Below are positions 5,930-10,897 of a stretch of DNA of 10,897 nt, piece by piece; the stretch's first letter is position 1; every line of letters starts with the position of its first letter. The notes beneath the pieces were generated by a model. The model was not told the origin of the DNA and made no database searches. It saw only the letters and a program-made list of their open reading frames with translations. The translations under genes and the position numbers were made by a program. The stretch is from JAAUQA01 sp036351435 (GTDB lineage: Bacteria; Pseudomonadota; Gammaproteobacteria; Competibacterales; Competibacteraceae): contig JAZBPA010000078.1 of NCBI GenBank assembly GCA_036351435.1, positions 1-10,897 on the forward strand, given 5' to 3'.

Positions 5930-6964
5930 ATGCACTACAATCGTTTGCCACACACTGACTTGAAAGTCAGCCGTATTTGCTTGGGGACCATGACCTGGGG
6001 TGAGCAAAACAGCGAGGCCGAAGCTCACGCCCAGCTTGACTATGCGTTGGCGCAAGGTATTAATTTCCTCGACGCCGCTGAAATGTATCCGGTCCCGCCT
6101 CGCGCAGAAACCCAAGGACGAACCGAGGAATACATCGGTAATTGGATGAAACAACGCGGGAGCCGGGCGCAAGTCATCTTGGCCAGCAAAGTTTCGGGAC
6201 GTTCGGAAGAATTGTCCTATCTACGGCAGACTCCGGTTTGTCTGGATCGGCGTAACATCGTCCAGGCGTTGGAAAACAGCCTTAGACGTTTGCAGACCGA
6301 TTATATCGATCTCTATCAAGTCCATTGGCCGGACCGGCAGACCAATTATTTCGGTCGCTTGGGTTACACCCCCAACAAAACGCCGTTTATTCCCATTGCC
6401 GAAACGCTGGAGGTATTAGGCGAACAGGTGCGGGCCGGGAAAATCCGTTATATCGGCGTCTCCAATGAAACGCCCTGGGGTGTGATGGAGTATCTGCGGG
6501 TTGCTGAACGCTTGCGTTTGCCGCCCATTCTCACCGTGCAAAACCCCTATAACTTGTTAAATCGCACCTTTGAAATCGGTCTGGCCGAAATCGCTCATCG
6601 CGAAGGCGTGGGATTATTGGCTTACTCGCCGCTAGCTTTTGGTATTTTGACCGGGAAATACCTACAGGGTGATCCACCCAATGCACGCCTGACGCTGTTC
6701 AGCCGCTTCGACCGGTATAAAACCCCGCAAGCCGAAGCACCGATCCGCGCCTATGTCGAACTGGCCCGGAGCCACGGTCTGGACCCGGCACAAATGGCTT
6801 TGGCCTATGTCAACTCGCGTCCCTTTTTAACCGCTAACATTATCGGCGCCACGTCTATGGAGCAGTTGGCCAGCGATATCGCCAGCATCGATCTGAATTT
6901 GTCCGATGCTGTGCTGGAAGCCATTGAAGCCATTCATGTCAGACAACCCAATCCCTGCCCATGA
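5930..6964 (+). CDS. tas: NADP(H)-dependent aldo/keto reductase, Tas family
   Basis: A 344-residue TIM-barrel oxidoreductase, about the same length as Escherichia coli Tas (346). It starts MHYNRLPHTDLKVSRICLGT, typical of the family. The aldo/keto reductase catalytic tetrad is visible: D48 (FLDAAEMY), Y53, K87 (ASKVSG) and H132 (YQVHWPDR). The insertion LGYTPNKTPFIPIAETLE and the C-terminal IIGATSMEQLASDIASIDLNLS also fit. These enzymes reduce carbonyl compounds with NADPH. The physiological substrate of Tas is not firmly known; E. coli Tas was found through a tyrosine auxotrophy suppression phenotype. AGGA at 5920-5923 lies six bases before the ATG. The stop overlaps the start of the next gene in ATGA (6961-6964), indicating translational coupling with yjbQ. 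Confidence 0.93.
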   Translation: MHYNRLPHTDLKVSRICLGTMTWGEQNSEAEAHAQLDYALAQGINFLDAAEMYPVPPRAETQGRTEEYIGNWMKQRGSRAQVILASKVSGRSEELSYLRQTPVCLDRRNIVQALENSLRRLQTDYIDLYQVHWPDRQTNYFGRLGYTPNKTPFIPIAETLEVLGEQVRAGKIRYIGVSNETPWGVMEYLRVAERLRLPPILTVQNPYNLLNRTFEIGLAEIAHREGVGLLAYSPLAFGILTGKYLQGDPPNARLTLFSRFDRYKTPQAEAPIRAYVELARSHGLDPAQMALAYVNSRPFLTANIIGATSMEQLASDIASIDLNLSDAVLEAIEAIHVRQPNPCP

Positions 6965-7377
6965 TTGCACAACACACGCTGACGCTCCGCACCCAAGGCC
7001 GGGGCACCTATAACGTGACCGAGCAAGTGCAAGCCATCGTGCGCGAATCCGGGGTATTGATCGGCGTGGCGCATATTTTTGTCCATCACACCAGTGCTTC
7101 CCTAATCCTGTGCGAAAATGCCGACCCCACCGTGCGCGAGGATCTGGAAACCTTTATGGCCCGGCTGATACCCGATGGCGCGCCTTGGTTCGAGCATGTT
7201 GATGAGGGCCCCGACGACATGCCGGCTCATATGCGCACCGTACTGACCCAAAGCAACCTGACCATCCCCATTAGCCAAGGGCGTTGCGGCCTCGGCATCT
7301 GGCAGGGCGTGTATCTCTGGGAACATCGCACGATGGATCATACGCGCCGGTTAACGGTCACGGTGCAAGGCGAATAA
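6961..7377 (+). CDS. yjbQ: YjbQ/UPF0047 family protein (secondary thiamine-phosphate synthase type)
   Basis: A 138-residue single-domain protein, the same length as E. coli YjbQ. Family hallmarks are HHTSASL (42-48), ENADPTVREDL (52-62), DDMPAH (85-90) with a conserved His, and GRCGLGIWQGVYLWEHR (107-123). The clustered His, Asp and Glu residues form the putative active site. E. coli YjbQ has weak thiamine phosphate synthase activity, but the true role of the family is unsettled. It starts inside the tas stop (ATGA overlap) and has no ribosome binding site of its own, so it probably relies on ribosomes finishing tas. Product identity is firm; function is not. Confidence 0.94.
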   Translation: MIAQHTLTLRTQGRGTYNVTEQVQAIVRESGVLIGVAHIFVHHTSASLILCENADPTVREDLETFMARLIPDGAPWFEHVDEGPDDMPAHMRTVLTQSNLTIPISQGRCGLGIWQGVYLWEHRTMDHTRRLTVTVQGE

Positions 7378-7429
7378 AACAACGCCGGGATTTCTGATGT
7401 GCGGGAATTCAGCTATGTTATATACCAGA

Positions 7430-7435
7430 TATAAT
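7430..7435 (+). promoter_or_regulatory. Candidate -10 box for the carboxypeptidase gene
   Basis: A perfect TATAAT lies 54 bases before the ATG at 7490, inside an A/T-rich stretch (7414-7440) that contrasts with the surrounding sequence. No good -35 hexamer is at 16-18 bases, so activity may depend on an activator, or the match may be chance. If real, it also argues for the 7490 start, since more upstream starts would precede or overlap the transcription start. Confidence 0.4.
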
Positions 7436-7489
7436 AATTCGTTTTCCGTACCCCTTCGCCCACAACGCATAAAGGCCAAATCGCAAGCT

Positions 7490-8419
7490 ATGCCGACGCA
7501 ACTCATTGCCTTACGATTGTCCCAACCCCAGTTTCTATTGCTGATCGGAACACTGCTGGTCCTGTTTTCCGCCCCGGCTCTCGCACTGCCGACACCCGAG
7601 ATCACTGCACGGGCCGCCGTGCTGATGAACGCAGACAGCGGCGAAATCCTGTTCGCTAAACAACCGCATACTCAATTGCCACCGGCCAGCACTACCAAAG
7701 TGTTGACGGCGTTAGTCGCCCTGGAACGATTGAATTTGCAGGAACGGATTTCGGTCAGCGCCAGAGCCGCCGCCGTGGAACCGAGCCGTATTGGCCTGCA
7801 GCCGGGCGAAGTGCTGTACGCCCAAGACTTGCTCTATGGCTTGTTGCTGAAATCAGGTAACGATGCGGCTGAAGTCATCGCCGAAGCAGTCGGTGGTTCC
7901 GTCCCCGGATTCGCCGATCTGATGAACGACCGCGCCTGGCAACTGGGTGCCCGTCGCAGCCGTTTCCAGAATCCGCACGGGTTGCCGAATGAGGCTCATT
8001 ACAGTACCGCTTATGACTTGACCTTGATTTTTCGTCAAGCCATGGCTAATCCGCTGTTCGCCGACATAGTGCGTACCCGCAGCGCGGGCTTGCGAGTCGA
8101 AGCCAGTGTCGCGAATAACCAGCGTTGGCGGATGGTACCGGTCTATAACAGCAATCGACTCCTGGTTTCCTATGGCGGGGTTCAGGGCGGTAAAACCGGT
8201 TATACCCGTCGAGCGAAAAACTGCTTTGTGGGGGAAGCTAACCGAGGGCAGGTCAACTTGATCGTCAGCGCATTGGGTAGTGCCAACCGTAAGGCGTTAT
8301 GGAAAGATGTATCGGCTATCCTGGATTACGGGTTTGCCCAATACCGTTTGACTCGACCCGCTTCACCTGTGGTGCTCAACCCTTCACCAACGACTGGCTC
8401 GTTCAGCCAAGGCGACTAG
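7490..8419 (+). CDS. D-alanyl-D-alanine carboxypeptidase/endopeptidase, peptidase S11 (PBP7/DacF-type)
   Basis: A periplasmic penicillin-binding protein that trims peptidoglycan peptide stems. The 309-residue product opens with a signal peptide: hydrophobic core FLLLIGTLLVLF (15-26) and likely cleavage after APALA (residue 32). All three active-site motifs are present: STTK (67-70, nucleophile S67), SGN (122-124) and KTG (235-237) within GGKTGYTRRAKNC. At about 310 residues it matches the size of PBP7 and is much shorter than PBP5/DacA (~400). The C-terminal beta domain and amphipathic membrane anchor of PBP5 are absent, and the protein ends in a Pro/Ser/Thr-rich tail. The frame is open further upstream, with ATGs at 7397 and 7415; the latter has GGGA nearby and would give a long charged extension. 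I chose 7490 because it gives a standard signal peptide and lies after a TATAAT. Confidence 0.88.
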   Translation: MPTQLIALRLSQPQFLLLIGTLLVLFSAPALALPTPEITARAAVLMNADSGEILFAKQPHTQLPPASTTKVLTALVALERLNLQERISVSARAAAVEPSRIGLQPGEVLYAQDLLYGLLLKSGNDAAEVIAEAVGGSVPGFADLMNDRAWQLGARRSRFQNPHGLPNEAHYSTAYDLTLIFRQAMANPLFADIVRTRSAGLRVEASVANNQRWRMVPVYNSNRLLVSYGGVQGGKTGYTRRAKNCFVGEANRGQVNLIVSALGSANRKALWKDVSAILDYGFAQYRLTRPASPVVLNPSPTTGSFSQGD

Positions 8420-8475
8420 CTTGGACAAGCAAGCACCGAGAGACTTCGATCAGTGCTGTAACGGGACATTAAACC

Positions 8476-8859
8476 GTGAATCTTGAAAAAGTCTTTTTCA
8501 GCGCGTTTATTCTGCTGGCGTTGACGTTGAATTTCGGATTCGTGATGGGCGACATCGATAACCCGGACCATCACCATCCGATGGAATTGTTCGCCGCCAT
8601 TAGCGTCAGTCTCATCGCCACGATTATTAAACTCGGTGACCGCACCCATATCGGTGCGGTCTTGCTGGCTACCAGTATCGTCGCCGACGTGCAATTATTG
8701 GCGGCCGCCTTAGTGTGGGGGATGGCGTTGCATGTTTTGGATACGGGCAATACCGCATCAGTTATCGCCACCGTGGTGTCCCTGTCAGGAGGGGCTTTGT
8801 TAGCCAACATCGCCTCTGTCGTACTGTTGATGATCGAGACCGTCACCTTGCGCCGCTAG
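8476..8859 (+). CDS. Small integral membrane protein, DUF6394-like, paired with K+ channel
   Basis: A 127-residue, very hydrophobic protein with about four membrane segments: ~7-25, ~37-55, ~60-86 and ~95-123. Between the first two is an acidic/histidine-rich loop GDIDNPDHHHPMELF. GDRTHIGAVLLATSIVADVQL is another well-kept stretch. From memory it resembles the DUF6394 family, which is often found beside TrkA-domain ion channels; this is recognition, not a search. Translation starts at GTG, with GGGA 11 bases upstream, which is rather far. The channel gene begins four bases after its stop, so the two are probably co-translated. An accessory subunit or regulator of the channel is a reasonable inference; no biochemical function can be read from the sequence. 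Confidence 0.82.
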   Translation: MNLEKVFFSAFILLALTLNFGFVMGDIDNPDHHHPMELFAAISVSLIATIIKLGDRTHIGAVLLATSIVADVQLLAAALVWGMALHVLDTGNTASVIATVVSLSGGALLANIASVVLLMIETVTLRR

Positions 8860-8863
8860 TCGC

Positions 8864-10726
8864 ATGACCAACCTGTTTTTGCTGTTTTTCCGGCGTTTTC
8901 AGCGCCGCGTAGAACTTCCACCCGAGGAAAGCGCCCGTTTTGCGCCACTCCTCCCGTCTTCTTCGATCAACACCACCCCACATGTCATTTTCTTGGTGCT
9001 GCGGCGGATGCGGATGCCATTGTTGATCCTGATCAGTGCTTATGCCATTTCCATGGGTGGTCTAGTACTGATGCCGGGAATAGATGAGCAAGGTAATCCT
9101 TGGCGTATCGATTTTTTCCATGCCTTTTATTTCGTCAGCTTTATGGGTTCGACGATTGGTTTTGGCGAGATTCCCTATGCGTTCAGCCCCGCGCAACGGC
9201 TGTGGACCATCGTGTCGATTTATCTCACGGTGATCGGTTGGTTGTACGCTATCGGTAATATCCTAACCCTGTTGCAGGATCCGGCGTTCAAGCGGGCCGT
9301 GACCGAGCAGCGCTTCGCCCGTGGGGTACGCCGGTTAAAAGTGCCTTTTTACCTAGTCTGCGGTTATGGGGAAACCGGCAGTCTCCTGGTAAAAGCATTA
9401 ACCCGACGCTTAGTGCAAAGCGTGGTGATTGACAGCGATGCTGAGCGAATTAATGCATTGGCTTTGGAAGACTTAAATTTCGATATTCCCAATCTGTGCG
9501 CTGATGTCCGCGAGGTCAGGCATTTGATGGAAGGCGGATTGCAACACCCAAAGTGTATCGGGGTGGTGGCACTGACCAATGAAGATCAAATCAACGTCAA
9601 GATTGCCATTACTTGCAAGCTGCTCAACCCCACCCTGAAAGTAATCTGTCGCGCAGAAATGGCCGACACAGCGGCGAACTTAGCTTCTTTTGGCACCGAT
9701 CATATCATTGATCCATTCAATACTTTTGCCGATCACTTGACGATGACGCTGCGTTCTCCCAGCGTCCATCTGCTTTATGAGTGGTTGACTAGTATTGCTA
9801 ATGCGCCGTTGCCGAAGCCGATCCATCCGCCACGGGGCACCTGGATCATTTGTCATTACGGCCGCTTCGGCAAAGCGGTACACCGCTATATGACCTTCGA
9901 AGGCATGCCGACCACCATCATTGAACCCAATCCGGACCAAGCGCCCGAAGGAGCTATCGTCGGGGTTGGCACTCAAGCGGTCACCTTGCGCGCGGCGGGA
10001 ATTGACAAGGCGGTCGGTATTGTAGCCGGCACCAACATGGACGCTAATAATCTGTCCATTATCCTGACCGCTCGACAATTGAATCCCGCTCTTTATTTGG
10101 TTGCACGGCAAAATCGGCGAGGTAATGATGCGTTGTTCAAAACCGCTCATGTGGACCTGGTCATGCAACGCAGCCGCATTATTGTGTGGCGTATTTTGCC
10201 ATTACTGACCGTGCCGTTGTTGAGTCAATTTTTGCAATTGGCGCGGCATCGCAGCGAACGCTGGGCGGAAGAATTGTTAGAAAAAATCCGCGTGCTATGT
10301 GAGGGAGTGACGCCACAAACCTGGTCGATCAGCATTGATCCCGAGCAAGCGCCTGCCGTGCACGCGGCAATTGAACAAGGCCGGGAAATTCGCCTATGGC
10401 ATTTACTGCGAGAACCGCAAGAACGGAGTCAACCGTTACCTTGCTTACCCTTGTTAGTGCTGCGGCAAGATCAAGAAATCCTATTGCCCGATGACGATCT
10501 GCCTTTAGTCGCAAATGATTGCATTTTACTGTGCGCTCCGCATGACTGCGCCGAACGCATGACCTGGGCTGCATTCAACACCAATGCTCTGGATTACGTG
10601 ATGACTGGCGAGGAAAGACCGGATGGCTATTTGTGGCGCTGGTTGGCTAGTTGGCAACAAGCCCCTGCCTGTCCGATACCGGACCCTCCCTCGAAACGAG
10701 GGAAGGCGGACAGGTTAAAATCGTAG
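8864..10726 (+). CDS. Two-TM potassium channel with tandem RCK (TrkA-N) domains
   Basis: A 620-residue inner-membrane channel. Residues ~50-70 (MPLLILISAYAISMGGLVLM) and ~112-137 are membrane helices flanking a pore loop with filter TIGFGE (97-102), a variant of the K+ signature TVGYGD. RCK1 (from ~162) begins CGYGETG, matching the Rossmann GxGxxG (167-172), with D190 at the end of the second strand as likely nucleotide-ribose ligand. RCK2 (from ~327) begins CHYGRFG, where His331 replaces the first glycine; E354 takes the acidic position. Residues ~480-600 would be TrkA-C-like or linker. RCK domains gate pores in response to nucleotides or ions. The gene follows the small membrane protein by four bases and has no clear ribosome binding site, so translation is probably coupled. 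The final 19 codons lie within a DNA palindrome, and the C-terminal tail looks unlike the rest of the protein. Confidence 0.92.
   Translation: MTNLFLLFFRRFQRRVELPPEESARFAPLLPSSSINTTPHVIFLVLRRMRMPLLILISAYAISMGGLVLMPGIDEQGNPWRIDFFHAFYFVSFMGSTIGFGEIPYAFSPAQRLWTIVSIYLTVIGWLYAIGNILTLLQDPAFKRAVTEQRFARGVRRLKVPFYLVCGYGETGSLLVKALTRRLVQSVVIDSDAERINALALEDLNFDIPNLCADVREVRHLMEGGLQHPKCIGVVALTNEDQINVKIAITCKLLNPTLKVICRAEMADTAANLASFGTDHIIDPFNTFADHLTMTLRSPSVHLLYEWLTSIANAPLPKPIHPPRGTWIICHYGRFGKAVHRYMTFEGMPTTIIEPNPDQAPEGAIVGVGTQAVTLRAAGIDKAVGIVAGTNMDANNLSIILTARQLNPALYLVARQNRRGNDALFKTAHVDLVMQRSRIIVWRILPLLTVPLLSQFLQLARHRSERWAEELLEKIRVLCEGVTPQTWSISIDPEQAPAVHAAIEQGREIRLWHLLREPQERSQPLPCLPLLVLRQDQEILLPDDDLPLVANDCILLCAPHDCAERMTWAAFNTNALDYVMTGEERPDGYLWRWLASWQQAPACPIPDPPSKRGKADRLKS
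10668..10714. repeat. Nested palindrome overlapping the 3' end of the channel gene
   Basis: Outer arms CCTGTCCG (10668-10675) and CGGACAGG (10707-10714) are perfect complements. An inner hairpin TCCCTCG-AAA-CGAGGGA (10687-10703) lies between them. The element covers codons 602-617 of the channel gene. It looks like a REP/MITE-type palindromic repeat that now supplies the protein tail. No T-run follows on the plus strand, so it is not a classic terminator, although it could protect the mRNA 3' end. Confidence 0.6.
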
Positions 10727-10740
10727 CTGTGGCTGTGTGT

Positions 10741-10897
10741 TTAGGGAAACGCCGGGATGGTCGGCTCGGTGCCTTCCACATGGGCTTCGGGATGGTGGCT
10801 TTTGACAAGCTCAGTCATCTCTTCGACTTTGGCCTTAGGCACATCAAGCATCATCAACAACTCGCCGCGCTCAATGGCGTCGTGAAAACGATCCAGC
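10741..10897 (-). CDS. 3' end of a DUF1269-like protein (partial)
   Basis: The minus strand encodes the last 51 residues of a protein entering from the right edge. It runs LDRFHDAIERGELLMMLDVP, then KAKVEEMTELVKSHHPEA, and ends EGTEPTIPAFP before a TAA at 10743-10741. This ending resembles, from memory, proteins of about 170 residues annotated DUF1269, which have glycine-rich or hydrophobic segments upstream and are of unknown function. The gene is convergent with the channel gene, with only 14 bases between the two stop codons. It is too short to be added to a pathway. Confidence 0.72.
   Translation of the reverse strand, partial: LDRFHDAIERGELLMMLDVPKAKVEEMTELVKSHHPEAHVEGTEPTIPAFP

Noticed and set aside
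8432..8457. AGCAC ... GTGCT repeat between the carboxypeptidase and the small membrane protein
   Set aside because: Five-base arms with a 16-base gap are expected by chance.
1..10897. CRISPR array, tRNA or rRNA genes, restriction-modification or other known defence genes
   Set aside because: No regularly spaced repeats, cloverleaf structures, rRNA segments or recognisable defence proteins were found.

Overview
The window looks like chromosome from a gammaproteobacterium of moderate G+C content. TrmB, Tas, YjbQ, an S11 penicillin-binding protein, the small membrane protein next to the K+ channel and the DUF1269-like tail all have a gammaproteobacterial flavour. A relative of the Competibacter/Plasticicumulans group is my guess, from general resemblance only. 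TAG, TGA and TAA are all used as ordinary stops.

Layout. (1) Bases 1-165, minus strand: the N-terminus of an IS3-family OrfA transposase, interrupted by an in-frame TGA at codon 45. (2) Bases 166-592: non-coding, with an inverted repeat just before the next gene. (3) Bases 593-3324, plus strand: a four-gene module. It encodes an uncharacterised protein (possible degenerate receiver-like N-terminus, winged-helix-like C-terminus), a small Ras/Arf-like GTPase of the CvnD/MglA type, and two roadblock/LC7 proteins. A strong bidirectional hairpin terminator at 3352-3385 closes the module. This is the most interesting part of the window: a compact bacterial small-GTPase/roadblock switch with a putative DNA- or protein-binding partner and two components with basic, possibly membrane-binding ends. 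(4) Bases 3394-4941, minus strand: a large fusion of a degenerate kinase-like domain with a complete calcineurin-type metallophosphoesterase. (5) A divergent intergenic region with an 8-bp-arm inverted repeat. (6) Bases 5207-10726, plus strand: trmB, tas, yjbQ, a short D-Ala-D-Ala carboxypeptidase/PBP7-type protein, a DUF6394-like membrane protein and a two-TM, double-RCK potassium channel. Several of these are tightly spaced: tas/yjbQ overlap by ATGA, and the membrane protein and the channel are 4 nt apart. (7) Bases 10741-10897, minus strand: the 3' end of a DUF1269-like gene convergent with the channel.

How the genes may work together. The GTPase and roadblock genes resemble MglA/MglB and the Streptomyces conservons in composition. 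The GTPase is probably the switch, and the roadblock proteins its GAP, regulator or scaffold. The first gene is the likely effector or specificity partner. The trmB-to-channel stretch mixes housekeeping functions (tRNA modification, redox, cell-wall trimming) with what is probably a two-component K+ conductance unit. Transcriptional grouping there is inferred from spacing, and a TATAAT box before the carboxypeptidase suggests at least one internal promoter.
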